DNA of 64,000 nucleotides from Ectothiorhodospira lacustris (GCF_022227845.1 NZ_JAJNQN010000017.1:1-64000); one strand, 5' to 3'; shown: positions 1 to 8,376, counted from the first letter of the stretch. Numbers and translations are program-made. The notes: a model not told the origin generated them from the letters alone.

Positions 1-102
1 GCACATGTGGACGGCAACTTGGTCACGGCACCCGCCTGGCCCGCGCATCCCGCTTGGCTGGCCCGCTTCCTGGAGGTCCTGGGGACGCGTATCGAGCCGT
101 GA
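1..102 (+). CDS. C-terminal end of a DJ-1/PfpI family protein (partial)
   Basis: Frame 1 is open from the first base to a TGA at 100-102 and gives 33 residues. They include the stretches [13 protein letters not shown] and [11 protein letters not shown], which resemble the C-terminal strand and helix of DJ-1/PfpI-type proteins (glyoxalase III/deglycase and related hydrolases). The nucleophile-elbow Cys and the rest of the fold lie upstream of the window, so neither activity nor subgroup can be judged. The reading is from remembered family similarity over a short stretch. A TnpB relic follows about 55 bases after the stop. Confidence 0.45.
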   Translation, partial: AHVDGNLVTAPAWPAHPAWLARFLEVLGTRIEP

Positions 103-156
103 CCGCATAGGTGTGGCAGCGGTGGGTGCCCTGCATGTATATCATGGGCGCCCGTA

Positions 157-595
157 CCCGAGGATTTGCAGGTACGGATCATGTCCAGGTCGGCGGCAGG
201 CAGCACCGAGCAGCCGGGTAGAAACGTTCGGGCCAAGTCCGGCCTGAACAAGTCCATCCTCGATCAAGGCTGGTTCGAGTTCCGCCGCCAACTGGGCTAC
301 AAGCTGGCATGGCATGGCATGGCATGGCATGGCGGCTGGCTGGTTGCAGTGCTGCCACAGAACACCTGGCCGCACCTGTCCGTGCTGCGGCCAGGTGTCG
401 GCGGACAACCGGCAGACGCAGGAGCGGTTCGCCTGCATCCAGTGCGGCTTCGAGGAAAACGCCGACGTGGTCGGCGCGATCAACGTTTTAAGGGCGGGAC
501 ACGCCCGGTTCGCCTGTGAAGTGAGCGATGCAGTCAGGTTGCCAGCAGCAGGAACCCACCGAAGCGACTCAGGGGCGGCTCAATTCCGTGCCTGA
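157..595 (+). pseudogene. tnpB: Decayed TnpB (OrfB, IS605/IS1341-type) remnant
   Basis: This is the C-terminal third of a TnpB protein, the RNA-guided nuclease of IS200/IS605-family elements. Frame 1 from about 157 reads EDLQVRIMSRSAAG, then SGLNKSILDQGW and FEFRRQL, which is typical TnpB sequence. At about 363-370 an extra base shifts the frame. The next frame then gives the zinc ribbon (CPCCG at about 382-396, CIQCGFEENADVVGAIN at about 436-486) and a TnpB-like tail ending at the TGA at 593-595. There is no start codon and the RuvC N-terminal part is missing, so this is a relic. A five-unit GGCAT tandem repeat lies inside it. Downstream, an imperfect hairpin resembles the right end of such elements. 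Confidence 0.8.
306..333 (+). repeat. Five tandem GGCAT units inside the TnpB relic
   Basis: Five exact copies of GGCAT run from 306 to 330, followed by GGC. Compared with the usual TnpB reading (K-L-A-W-H-G-G-W-L), two units would be expected, so three units (15 bases) appear to have been added by slippage. The addition stays in frame; the disabling frameshift is further downstream. Confidence 0.85.
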
Positions 596-608
596 GCGCC
601 GTAGGAAT

Positions 609-630
609 CTCCGGCCTTCAGGCCCCGGGG
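609..630 (+). other. Right-end hairpin of the IS605-like remnant
   Basis: After the tnpB stop, CCGGCC-TTCA-GGCC forms a short stem with CC/GGGG flanks. IS605-type elements carry an almost palindromic CCCCGGCC-TTCA-GGCCGGGG here, where it serves as the transposon end and the 3' part of the guide (omega) RNA. This copy has drifted from perfect pairing, in line with a dead element. Confidence 0.5.
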
Positions 631-643
631 AGGATGCCAACCT

Positions 644-670
644 CAAACAAGAAAGGGGCCCGGAGGCCCC
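644..670 (-). terminator. Rho-independent terminator of tmRNA
   Basis: Read on the minus strand, a GGGGCC-TCCG-GGCCCC stem (655-670) is followed by TTTCTTGTTTG. It lies about 48 bases past the 3' CCA of ssrA. Confidence 0.8.
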
Positions 671-718
671 TGTTCGTGCGGTTGCTGGTGCATTCTGGAA
701 TGCCCCGAAACCTTCTGC

Positions 719-1072
719 TGGTGGAGGCGGCGGGAATCGAACCCGCGTCCGCAAGCCCTACGCCATTGGTACTACATGCTTAGTTCGTCATTTAGGTTAA
801 CGCCTTGGTCTCCGACGAACAGGATACCGCAGCGCGAGCCCGATCGGTTTTAGCGGTTAAGACCCGGGCAGGTCCGCTCCACGAGCTTGTATGCGATGAC
901 CTCTGAGTAGAACCTACAAGCAAATCCCTTCAGAGGCTAACCGGTTTTTAGGCGGCTAGAGCGTAGTTGTCGTCGTTGGCAACTATAGCGTTACAGCATT
1001 TTTGACGAGGTTAGCTGTATCCTCGGCATGCACCTCAGGTTTCACGACCCACGTCGAAGCCAGGTCGCCCCC
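719..1072 (-). ncRNA. ssrA: tmRNA (ssrA)
   Basis: tmRNA rescues stalled ribosomes by acting first as alanyl-tRNA and then as mRNA for a degradation tag. On the minus strand the 5' end GGGGGCG (1072 downwards) pairs with CGCCUCC next to an encoded ACCA at the 3' end (719), forming the acceptor stem. The T-loop GGTTCGATTCC lies close to the 3' end. The tag frame at 980-948 reads ANDDNYALAA then TAA, one residue different from the E. coli tag ANDENYALAA. The molecule is the one-piece form, 354 nt, with CCA encoded. A terminator follows at 655-670. Confidence 0.97.
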
Positions 1073-1125
1073 TTAAAGTAAGAGACAGGTTACCCCAACG
1101 GAGGTTCCTTGTCATCCGGTGTTTT

Positions 1126-2349
1126 TCAGTGCCTCAGCAGGCCCGGGTTGTCCAGCAGCTTGATCCAGTGGACCACGGGGGTATCGGTGCCGGCCTGTAG
1201 GTGGGTCTGGCAGCCGATGTTGGCGGTGGCGATGATCTGGGGACCTTCCCGCTCCAGGTGCTCCAGCTTGCGTTGCCGCAGAGGTTCGGCCAGGTCGGGT
1301 TGCAGCAGGGAATAGGTCCCCGCCGAGCCGCAGCACAGGTGACTTTCCGCCACCGGCAGTAACTGGAATCCGGCACTGCGTAGCAGGGTTTCCACCCGGC
1401 CGCCCAGTTTCAGTCCGTGTTGCAGGGAACAGGGGGGATGAAAGGCTACCGTCCGGTTGCGCCCATCCACGGCCAGGCGTCGGATATCCTCGGGGTTCAG
1501 GATTTCGCAGGGGTCCCGGGTCAGTTCGCTGATCCGCCGGGCCTTGTCCCTGTAGTCGGGATCTTCACGCAGCAGATGGCCGTAGTCGCGGACATGGGCG
1601 CCGCAGCCGCTGGCGGTGACCAGGATCGCCTGGATGTCCATGGTTACTTGGGGCCACCAGGCGTCGATATTGCGCCGGGCCCGGTCGCGGGCAGCGTCTT
1701 CGGCGCTCAGATGCATGTCGATGGCGCCGCAGCAGCCGCCGTCGGCAGGGATCAGGCCGATGTCCAACTTGTTGAGCAGCCGGGCCAGGGCCGCGTCGAT
1801 GTCCGGTTGCAGGGCCGGCTGGACGCAGCCCCTGAGGACCAGCATGCGCCGCCCATGAATCGGGGCCGGCCAGCTACCCTGATGGTGACGTTCCGGAATG
1901 CGCCGTCGCAGGATCGCGGGCAGGAGCGGCCGCAGGGCCTGGCCGATACGCAGCAGGAGTCCGAATAACGTGCGATTGGGCAAGACCAGTCGCAGCAGGC
2001 GTCGTTGCAGGCGTTCAGCCCAGGGGCGCGCCACTTGCCGTTCCACCTGTTCCCGGCCGATCTCCACCAGATGCCGGTAGTCCACTCCCGAGGGGCAGGT
2101 GGTCATGCAGTTGAGGCAGGTGAGGCAGCGGTCCAGGTGCTGCCGGGTGCGGTGGCTGGGGGGCTCACCTTCCAGGACCTGCTTGATCAGATAAATCCTG
2201 CCACGGGGACCGTCCAGTTCGTCGCCGCGTAGCTGGTAGGTGGGGCAGGTGGCGTTACAGAATCCGCAATGGACGCAGCTGCGAAGGATGCGATCCGCCT
2301 CCGCACCGCGGGCGGTCTGGGCGATGGCGTCCACCAGACGGGTCTGCAT
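1126..2349 (-). CDS. glcF: Glycolate oxidase iron-sulfur subunit GlcF
   Basis: GlcF is the electron-transfer subunit of glycolate dehydrogenase (GlcDEF), which oxidises glycolate to glyoxylate and feeds electrons to the membrane. Two 4Fe-4S motifs are visible: C25-x2-C28-x2-C31-x3-C35-P and C75-x2-C78-x2-C81-x3-C85-P. Two later CCG motifs of the heterodisulfide-reductase-like domain (GCCGA and CCGSAG) follow. At 407 residues it is normal for the family. The ATG lies two bases after the glcE stop, so the two are translationally coupled. Glycolate arises from RuBisCO oxygenation in autotrophs, which fits a phototroph. The catalytic subunit gene glcD is not in this window. Confidence 0.95.
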   Translation of the reverse strand: MQTRLVDAIAQTARGAEADRILRSCVHCGFCNATCPTYQLRGDELDGPRGRIYLIKQVLEGEPPSHRTRQHLDRCLTCLNCMTTCPSGVDYRHLVEIGREQVERQVARPWAERLQRRLLRLVLPNRTLFGLLLRIGQALRPLLPAILRRRIPERHHQGSWPAPIHGRRMLVLRGCVQPALQPDIDAALARLLNKLDIGLIPADGGCCGAIDMHLSAEDAARDRARRNIDAWWPQVTMDIQAILVTASGCGAHVRDYGHLLREDPDYRDKARRISELTRDPCEILNPEDIRRLAVDGRNRTVAFHPPCSLQHGLKLGGRVETLLRSAGFQLLPVAESHLCCGSAGTYSLLQPDLAEPLRQRKLEHLEREGPQIIATANIGCQTHLQAGTDTPVVHWIKLLDNPGLLRH

Positions 2350-2351
2350 GG

Positions 2352-3422
2352 TCAGAGCTCCGGATACAGGCGCCCGGGGTTGAGAATACCCCGGGGGTCG
2401 AAGGCTTCCTTGAGGCGGCGATGCAACGTGAGCATGGGCGCAGGGAGGGGATGAAACGACTCCATATGGCCTCCGGCATGGCCCCGAAACAGGGTGGCAT
2501 GCCCGCTGCGGGCTTCGGCCAGGGCACGGATGTCCGAGGCCGGCGCGTCACTGTAGAACCAGCGCAGCCCCCCCCCCCAGTCCACCAGGCAGGCGTCGGG
2601 GAACCCGGTCATGGGTGTGCCGGGAGGAACACTGACACGCCACAGAGGGGCATCTACATGGTAGAAGGGGTGGGTCTGTTCCCGTATGCCATGCCAAAAA
2701 TCGTCGGCGCCCTCCATCACTTCTCCACCGACCAGTTCGGCGGCCTGCTCCACGCCCTGGCGCGCACCGCACAGGCGAATATGGAGGGTATCGTCCACAT
2801 GACAGGCGGCGGAGAGAGGCAGCGGGCGCAGCCCCCATTCCTGCAGGGACTCCAGGGCGCGGGAGGCGCTGGCGGCTTGGATCACGGTGAGTGTGAAGGC
2901 CGGTTGGGGCAGCACCTTGACGGAGATGTCCAGCAGGACGCCCAGGGTGCCTTGGGCGCCGGCCATCAGCCGGGAGAGGTCGTAGCCGGCGACGTTCTTC
3001 ATCACCTGGCCGCCGAAACGCAGCACCTCGCCCCGGCCATTGAGCATGCGCACTCCAAGGACGGCATCGCGCACGGCACCGGCATAAGGGCGGCGGGGGC
3101 CAGCGAGGGCAGTGGCGATGGTGCCGCCGAAGGTGGCCTGAGGGCCGAAGGCCGGCGGCTCGAAGGGGAGCATCTGGTCGTGATCGGCCAGGCGCTGCCG
3201 GATTTCGCCGAGGGGGGTGCCGGCGCGGGCAGTGAGGACCAGTTCTCCCGGCTCATGATCAATGATGCCGCGATGCCCGCTGATCTCCAGAGGGTCGGCA
3301 TTGATCGGGCGGCCGTAGAAGGCCTTGCTACCTCCGCCGTGGATAGCCACCGGACTGCTGTCGGCATGAGCCTGGCGCAGTCGCGCCTGCAGTGCTTCAG
3401 TCTGATCCTGGTCGGTCGTCAT
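2352..3422 (-). CDS. glcE: Glycolate oxidase FAD-binding subunit GlcE
   Basis: GlcE is the second flavin-binding subunit of glycolate dehydrogenase. The 356-residue protein has the PCMH-type FAD fold: a GGGSKAFYGR segment near residues 29-38, then GPQATFGGTIA and AGAQGTLGV in the nucleotide-binding part, and a C-terminal segment ending NPGRLYPEL as in GlcD/GlcE relatives. It overlaps the upstream phosphatase gene by 26 bases and sits two bases ahead of glcF, so all three look like one transcript. Usually glcD precedes glcE. Here that place is taken by the phosphatase. Confidence 0.92.
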   Translation of the reverse strand: MTTDQDQTEALQARLRQAHADSSPVAIHGGGSKAFYGRPINADPLEISGHRGIIDHEPGELVLTARAGTPLGEIRQRLADHDQMLPFEPPAFGPQATFGGTIATALAGPRRPYAGAVRDAVLGVRMLNGRGEVLRFGGQVMKNVAGYDLSRLMAGAQGTLGVLLDISVKVLPQPAFTLTVIQAASASRALESLQEWGLRPLPLSAACHVDDTLHIRLCGARQGVEQAAELVGGEVMEGADDFWHGIREQTHPFYHVDAPLWRVSVPPGTPMTGFPDACLVDWGGGLRWFYSDAPASDIRALAEARSGHATLFRGHAGGHMESFHPLPAPMLTLHRRLKEAFDPRGILNPGRLYPEL

Positions 3423-4161
3423 CCCCGTTGTCCTTTTTGCAGGCGGTGTTCAGGGTGGTCAGGGTGCGCTGCGGGTGGATCTGCAGGATGCTGAGTTTGG
3501 CGTCCTGTGATTGATGGCCGTAGGTAGCTCCCGTATCCAGATAATAGATGTTGCCGCTATGACATGCCTCCGGGATGGGCGTGTGACCGAAAATCACCAG
3601 GTCGATGCCGGCCACCGCCGGAATCGTTTCACCCTTGAGGAGACGATTGATGCGCTTTCGAGACCACAGGGCATAGTCCCGCAGCTTCTGCTCGTCTTTC
3701 AGACGCCGGCTGAAGATCTGCCAGTTCATGTCCGGCGGGATGTCGGCATGCACGATGCCTACCCGCCCCTGTTCGGTGTCGACCTCGATGGCGAAGGGGA
3801 GTTGGCTGAGGGTCTGCTGGAATTGTTCCTGCTGTTGCCGGGAGATGGAGACCCACCATTCGCCGCCATTGAGGGTCAGCCAGCTACAGGCCAGATCCTT
3901 GTCCTTCGCGGCGTCCAGCAGCAGCTGTTCATGATTGCCCTGGACTGCATGGAACCAGGGGGCGGCGAGAAACTCCAGTGCACGATGGGACTCCGGGCCC
4001 CGATCGATCAGGTCGCCCACCGAGATTATGCGGTCTCGGTTCGGGTTGAACTCGAGATTTTCCAGGGCCTGTTCCAGGGCGGAGAACATGCCGTGCAGGT
4101 CGCCCACCACGAAATCCCGGCCGCGAGCGTTTCTTTCCAGTCGCAAAAAGGCGTTGCTCAT
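3397..4161 (-). CDS. PrpA/ApaH-like metallophosphoesterase
   Basis: The 254-residue protein belongs to the calcineurin-like phosphoprotein phosphatase family. The metal-binding motifs are clear: GDLHG (D21, H23), GDLIDRGPES (D50) and GNHEQ (N76, H77), with a later FGHTPIPE histidine. Relatives are PrpA/PrpB-type Ser/Thr phosphatases or diadenosine tetraphosphatases; the sequence alone does not fix the substrate. Its 3' end overlaps glcE by 26 bases, so it is the first gene of the glcE-glcF transcript. It is divergent from the exonuclease-like gene at 4270. The ATG at 4161 puts the first motif at a normal distance from the N terminus. Confidence 0.85.
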   Translation of the reverse strand: MSNAFLRLERNARGRDFVVGDLHGMFSALEQALENLEFNPNRDRIISVGDLIDRGPESHRALEFLAAPWFHAVQGNHEQLLLDAAKDKDLACSWLTLNGGEWWVSISRQQQEQFQQTLSQLPFAIEVDTEQGRVGIVHADIPPDMNWQIFSRRLKDEQKLRDYALWSRKRINRLLKGETIPAVAGIDLVIFGHTPIPEACHSGNIYYLDTGATYGHQSQDAKLSILQIHPQRTLTTLNTACKKDNGDDDRPGSD

Positions 4162-4269
4162 GTCCTTAACCCCCGCTCCAGTGGTGAGATAGATCCACTG
4201 CAGGGTTGGTGCCTCCGGGTACGCAGGTTATGATGATCAACCCTGTCCTGGCTTTCGCCAAGCTTCTTT

Positions 4270-4911
4270 ATGCCAGATCCTGCATCTCATAGCACGCTTC
4301 CCTGTTTTCTGGACTTTGAAGCGTCATCGCTCAGTGAGCAGAGCTACCCGATTCAGGTGGCCTGGTCCGATGGCGAGGGGCAGGTGGAATCCTGGTTGAT
4401 CCGTCCCGCCGAGGAGTGGAGCGACTGGTGCGATATGGCGGAGGAGATGCACGGGATTACCCGGGAATCCATTGAGGACGCAGGGCGGGATATCACCTGG
4501 GTGTGCCGACGCATGAACCAGGCTCTGGCCGGGAAGGTGGTCTTCACCGATGGGGTCCATCTGGATCGTTTCTGGTTGCGGCGCCTGTTCGTGAGCGGAA
4601 ATGCCATGCCGCGCTTTCGTCTGGGGGATCTGTTCAAGCTGCTGGAGCCCCGGCTGCCACCGCCGGAATATCGGCCGCCGGACTTTCTGCGGGGCCTGAT
4701 GGACAAGGCTTGGAAGCTGACTCCGGGCTTTGCCCATCAGGCGGACAGCGACGTCAAATACATGCTTAACCTGTGGCGGCTGGTGCGCCACGGGTCAAAA
4801 TTGTCGCGAAAACCAGATGCCGGCGCTGCGACGGCCGCCGGACTCCACCTGGAGGGTTACCCGCCCGGTGGTGTCCACGAACACGTCCATGGCAGCGGTG
4901 GCGGTTACTGA
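4270..4911 (+). CDS. DEDDh (DnaQ-like) 3'-5' exonuclease domain protein
   Basis: The first ~175 residues resemble the RNase T/DnaQ exonuclease fold. Exo I is C-F-L-D-F-E-A-S-S-L, carrying the DxE pair, a middle acidic region includes FTDGVHLDRFW, and Exo III is H-Q-A-D-S-D-V-K-Y with the H-x4-D spacing of DEDDh enzymes. The substrate is unknown. The last ~39 residues (KLSRKPDAG onward) are encoded entirely over the 3' end of the convergent gene 4795-5445. They show no domain character, so the frame has probably run past an ancestral stop. Confidence 0.7.
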   Translation: MPDPASHSTLPCFLDFEASSLSEQSYPIQVAWSDGEGQVESWLIRPAEEWSDWCDMAEEMHGITRESIEDAGRDITWVCRRMNQALAGKVVFTDGVHLDRFWLRRLFVSGNAMPRFRLGDLFKLLEPRLPPPEYRPPDFLRGLMDKAWKLTPGFAHQADSDVKYMLNLWRLVRHGSKLSRKPDAGAATAAGLHLEGYPPGGVHEHVHGSGGGY

Positions 4912-5445
4912 TTCATCCTCGCGCAGGGTGGCACTGCGTCTGATGTCGCCCCGAGCGGTTTCATCCCCATCCACCCGGGCATAGTCCACGCCCAGTCGCA
5001 GCTGCAGCGGATCGAACCGGAAGGCCGACTCCAGGCCCATCCCCCATTCGTTCCAGACCAGGCGGGTGTTTTGCCCGGCATCGCTTGCGTCCGCCTCATG
5101 GTAGGTGAACCGACCCAGGGCGCTGAGGGTGGCCGGACCGGCCTGCAGCATTCGAAAGCGCCCCGACGTGCCCAGATACCACCCGGTGAGGTCCAGTCCT
5201 CGGGTGCTGGGATTGCCACTCTGGGTCAGGCTCAGATAGCCTCCGTGGAGCCCGATCCAGAGCCCTTCCAGAAACTGTTCGTGCAGGCGCAGACCCAGCC
5301 GGTTCACGCGGGTTTCCACCGTGTCGCCGTCCACCCGCCAGTCGCTGATCTGCCGTTGCAGATAGAGCTCCAGTTCCGGTCCACCGGTTTGTGCCGGCAG
5401 ACTCAGGGGCAGGGCAAGCAGGGCGATGAACAGGATCGGACGCAT
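4795..5445 (-). CDS. Outer-membrane beta-barrel-like exported protein
   Basis: The 216-residue product starts with a signal peptide (MRPILFIALLALPLSLPAQT). It continues with alternating polar/hydrophobic strands and ends in GIWFSRQF, a terminal aromatic signature recognised by the BAM machinery. The ATG at 5445 is chosen because GAGGTG lies at the right distance upstream; a longer frame reaches 5484 without a better site. The start is only four bases past the stop of the TRAP permease gene, so the two are cotranscribed. It may form a small pore or accessory protein for substrate entry; that role is inference. No named family was recognised. Confidence 0.7.
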   Translation of the reverse strand: MRPILFIALLALPLSLPAQTGGPELELYLQRQISDWRVDGDTVETRVNRLGLRLHEQFLEGLWIGLHGGYLSLTQSGNPSTRGLDLTGWYLGTSGRFRMLQAGPATLSALGRFTYHEADASDAGQNTRLVWNEWGMGLESAFRFDPLQLRLGVDYARVDGDETARGDIRRSATLREDESVTATAAMDVFVDTTGRVTLQVESGGRRSAGIWFSRQF

Positions 5446-5449
5446 CGGA

Positions 5450-8221
5450 TCACCTCGGGGTGGACAGGGGGACGGCAGGATCACGGCGACGGTGTTGCCG
5501 CCAGGCGATCAGGCCCAGCAGGGCCAGGGCGGGCAGGTAGAACCATTCGGGGGCCGGTCGGCGGGCGGGCACCATCACCTCGGTGATCTGCCAGCCGGGT
5601 TCCAGTCCCAGACGCTCCGCCGGGCTGCCGAAGGAGATGAAGCTGACGCTGACCTGATCGCCGAAGGTCATGATGCCCAGTCCGGCCTGACGCAGGCGCT
5701 GGGTTGGCGGGGCCGGCTCCCCCAGGGGGAGCATCACGGCCCGAGCCACTTCCCGGCCGTCCAGATCCATGCCTTCCACCAGGAGTCGCAGATGCCCCCC
5801 GCCGGGGGCGGCCTCGATTACGGTCTGGATCTCGGTGGCGGGCAGGAGATCATAGCGGGGGTGGATGCGGTCCATGAGTAGGTTGGGGACGAACATCACC
5901 AGGGCCGCCGCCAGTAGGAGGGCGGATTCATGCAGGCGGCTACGGGTCAGGAACCAGCCTTGAGTGGCGGCGGCGAACATCAGGATACCGGTGAGGGCAC
6001 CCATGAAGGTGAGCATCAGCTGCCAGGGGCTGTCCACGCCGATGAGCAGCAACTGGGTGTTGAACACGAACAGGAAGGGCAGGGTCACGGTGCGCAGACT
6101 GTAGATGAAGGCCTGCACCCCGGTACGGATCGGGTCCGCCCGTGAGACCGCGGCGGCGGCAAAGGAGGCCAGGCCCACCGGCGGGGTGACGTCCGCCATG
6201 ATGCCGAAATAGAACACGAACAGATGGGCCGCGATCAGCGGGATCAGCAAGCCGTGCATGGAGCCCAGTTCCACGATCACCGGGGCCATCAGGGTGGCGA
6301 CGATGATGTAGTTGGCGGTGGTGGGCAGGCCCAGACCCAGCACCAGGCAGATGACGGCGGTGAGCAGCAACATGAGCATCAGGTTGCCGCCGGAGAGGAA
6401 TTCCACCAGATCGGTCATGGCCAGGCCGATGCCGGTCATGGCCACGGTGCCGACGATGATCCCGGCCGCGGCGGTGGCGACGCCGATGCCCACCATGTTG
6501 CGGGCGCCCTGGACCATGCCGTCAGCCAGGTCTTTCAGACCCTGCAGGACTGCGCCGGGATACCGGGTCGTGACGGGTATCGACATGTCGTCCGGCGTGT
6601 CTTCCCATGGCCGCCCGAACAGCACCATCAGCGGTCGCTGAGTCACCATGATGAAGATCATGAACACCACCGCCCAAAAGGCCGACAACCCGGGCGAGAG
6701 CCGTTCCACCACCAGACACCACACCAGCACCACCACCGGCAGCAGGTAGTGCAGTCCTGCCTGCAGGGTGGGCCTTGGGTCCGGCAGTTCCAGGTGCCCC
6801 TCGTCCACCATGTGGGGCTCCGGCACCCGGCAGGCGATCCAGAGCAGGCCCAGATAGGCGGCCATCACCAGCCCTCCGATCAGCCACGTGGAGGCGTCGC
6901 CGGTGACGGTCTTGACCCAACCCAGGCCGTAGTAGGTGGCGCCGGCCAGGATGAACAGTCCCGAGACAGTGAGGCCGAAACCGATCAGACGACTCTGCCA
7001 GGTGCTTTCATGGCGTCTGGGCAGTCCTTCCATGCCGGCCTTCATGGCCTCCAGGTGGACGATGTAGAACAGGGCGATGTAGGAGATGACCGCCGGCAGG
7101 AAGGCGTGCTTGACCACCTCCACGTAGGGGATGCCCACGTACTCCACCATGAGGAAGGCGGCGGCCCCCATGACCGGCGGCATGAGCTGACCGTTGACCG
7201 AACTGCTCACTTCCACCGCCCCGGCCTTGTGGGCGGGGAAGCCCACCCGCTTCATCAGGGGCACGGTGAAGGTGCCGGTGGTGACCACATTGGCGATGGA
7301 GGAGCCGGAGACCATGCCGGTCATGCCCGAGGCCACCACGGCGGCCTTGGCCGGGCCGCCCCGCAGGTGCCCCAGCAGGGCGAAGGCCACGCGGATGAAA
7401 TAGCCGCCGGCACCGGCTTTTTCCAGCAGGGCACCGAACAGCACGAACAGGAAGACGAAGCTGGTGGAGACCCCCAGGGCGATACCGAAGACCCCTTCAT
7501 TGGAGAGCCACTGCTGGGACATGGCGCGGGCAAAGGAGGCGCCCCGGTGGGCGATCATGTCGGGCATCCAGGGGCCGGCGAAGGTGTAGAGGAGGAACAC
7601 CAGGGCGATGATCATCAGGGCGGGTCCCAACACCCGGCGGGTGGCTTCCAGCAGCAGCGCCATGCCGCAACCGGCGATCGCCAAGTCCAGGGGGGTGGGT
7701 GCGCCGGGCCGCTGGGCCAGTTCCTGGTGGAACAGGAACAGGTAGGCGGCGCAAAAGGCGGCAATGGCCCCCAGCAGCCAGTCGGCCATCGGCACTTGGT
7801 TGGCCGGGGCAGGGCGCAGGGCCGGCCAGGCGGCCAAGAGGACGGCGCCGCCGGTGGCGGCGAAGACCCAGGCCCTGGGGATATCGAGGATGAACTGGTA
7901 CAGGGCCAGGCCGAACAGGCCGGCGGCCAGCAGCAGGAAGAAGATCCCCGCCAGGGGGCGATGCCTGGCCATGGGGCTGATGGCGGGGAAGGCGAGGAAG
8001 GCGAGGAAGACGGCAAAGGCCAGGTGGATGGAACGGGCCTGGGTCTCGGAGACGACGAACACGTCGAGCCAGAAAGGCAGGGGAGAGGCGATCCAGATCT
8101 GGAACAGGGACCAGGCCAGGGCGGTGACATAGAGCAGCGCCCGGACCGGTGGCCCGGGTTTGCGACCGCCGGTTTCCACCTGACCGGCCAGGTCGATGCT
8201 GGAAGTGTCCTGGTTGTTCAC
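5450..8221 (-). CDS. TRAP transporter permease, fused 4TM/12TM (TAXI type)
   Basis: TRAP permeases are ion-gradient-driven uptake systems that work with a periplasmic binding protein. This 923-residue protein joins the small (DctQ-like) and large (DctM-like) membrane domains in one chain, as is usual for TAXI-type systems. Many hydrophobic helices are evident. Conserved DctM-like segments include GMTGMVSGSSIANVVTTGTF near residues 290-310 and GLGLPTTANYI near 640. The C-terminal ~170 residues, after the last helices of the permease, form an extra soluble region with a final hydrophobic segment. The start is GTG. The binding protein gene lies upstream and the barrel gene downstream. The substrate cannot be read from sequence. 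Confidence 0.9.
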   Translation of the reverse strand: MNNQDTSSIDLAGQVETGGRKPGPPVRALLYVTALAWSLFQIWIASPLPFWLDVFVVSETQARSIHLAFAVFLAFLAFPAISPMARHRPLAGIFFLLLAAGLFGLALYQFILDIPRAWVFAATGGAVLLAAWPALRPAPANQVPMADWLLGAIAAFCAAYLFLFHQELAQRPGAPTPLDLAIAGCGMALLLEATRRVLGPALMIIALVFLLYTFAGPWMPDMIAHRGASFARAMSQQWLSNEGVFGIALGVSTSFVFLFVLFGALLEKAGAGGYFIRVAFALLGHLRGGPAKAAVVASGMTGMVSGSSIANVVTTGTFTVPLMKRVGFPAHKAGAVEVSSSVNGQLMPPVMGAAAFLMVEYVGIPYVEVVKHAFLPAVISYIALFYIVHLEAMKAGMEGLPRRHESTWQSRLIGFGLTVSGLFILAGATYYGLGWVKTVTGDASTWLIGGLVMAAYLGLLWIACRVPEPHMVDEGHLELPDPRPTLQAGLHYLLPVVVLVWCLVVERLSPGLSAFWAVVFMIFIMVTQRPLMVLFGRPWEDTPDDMSIPVTTRYPGAVLQGLKDLADGMVQGARNMVGIGVATAAAGIIVGTVAMTGIGLAMTDLVEFLSGGNLMLMLLLTAVICLVLGLGLPTTANYIIVATLMAPVIVELGSMHGLLIPLIAAHLFVFYFGIMADVTPPVGLASFAAAAVSRADPIRTGVQAFIYSLRTVTLPFLFVFNTQLLLIGVDSPWQLMLTFMGALTGILMFAAATQGWFLTRSRLHESALLLAAALVMFVPNLLMDRIHPRYDLLPATEIQTVIEAAPGGGHLRLLVEGMDLDGREVARAVMLPLGEPAPPTQRLRQAGLGIMTFGDQVSVSFISFGSPAERLGLEPGWQITEVMVPARRPAPEWFYLPALALLGLIAWRQHRRRDPAVPLSTPR

Positions 8222-8252
8222 AGGTGTTTTGTCCGTTCAGATCGTGAAGAAG

Positions 8253-8363
8253 CCCCTCTCCCCTGGTGGGAAAGGGGTTGGGGAGAGGGGAGGCCGTTGG
8301 CACAGTGGTTCAGTCAGGCTCCCCCCTCATCCCCGGCCCTTCTCCCGCGAGGGGAGAAGGGGG
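8253..8363. repeat. Two GC-rich hairpin repeats (CCCCTCTCCCC type)
   Basis: At 8253-8290 an 11-bp perfect stem CCCCTCTCCCC / GGGGAGAGGGG encloses 16 bases. At 8337-8361 CCCTTCTCCC pairs with GGGGAGAAGGG around a short loop. They lie between the TAXI binding-protein gene and the permease gene and could attenuate or stabilise that transcript. Related CCCCTCTCCCC pieces recur near 17775 and at 32070, so this is a dispersed REP-like family. Confidence 0.75.
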
Positions 8364-8376
8364 CATAGAGAAGGTC

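Noticed and set aside
306-333. GGCAT repeat as a phase-variation switch
   Set aside because: The repeat is inside a truncated, frameshifted TnpB relic, and its expansion is in frame. Nothing is left to switch.
5445-5484. Upstream ATG at 5484 for the barrel protein
   Set aside because: It would place 13 polar residues before the signal peptide and overlap the permease gene. The site at 5445 has a good Shine-Dalgarno.
8253-8363. CCCCTCTCCCC hairpins as a CRISPR-like array
   Set aside because: Only two dissimilar hairpins are present here, without regular repeat-spacer spacing and without cas genes.
6224-8368. 714-codon open frame on the plus strand opposite the TRAP permease
   Set aside because: Composition is H/Q/G/D-rich, as expected for the antisense of a high-GC gene. 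The minus-strand permease has clear family motifs.
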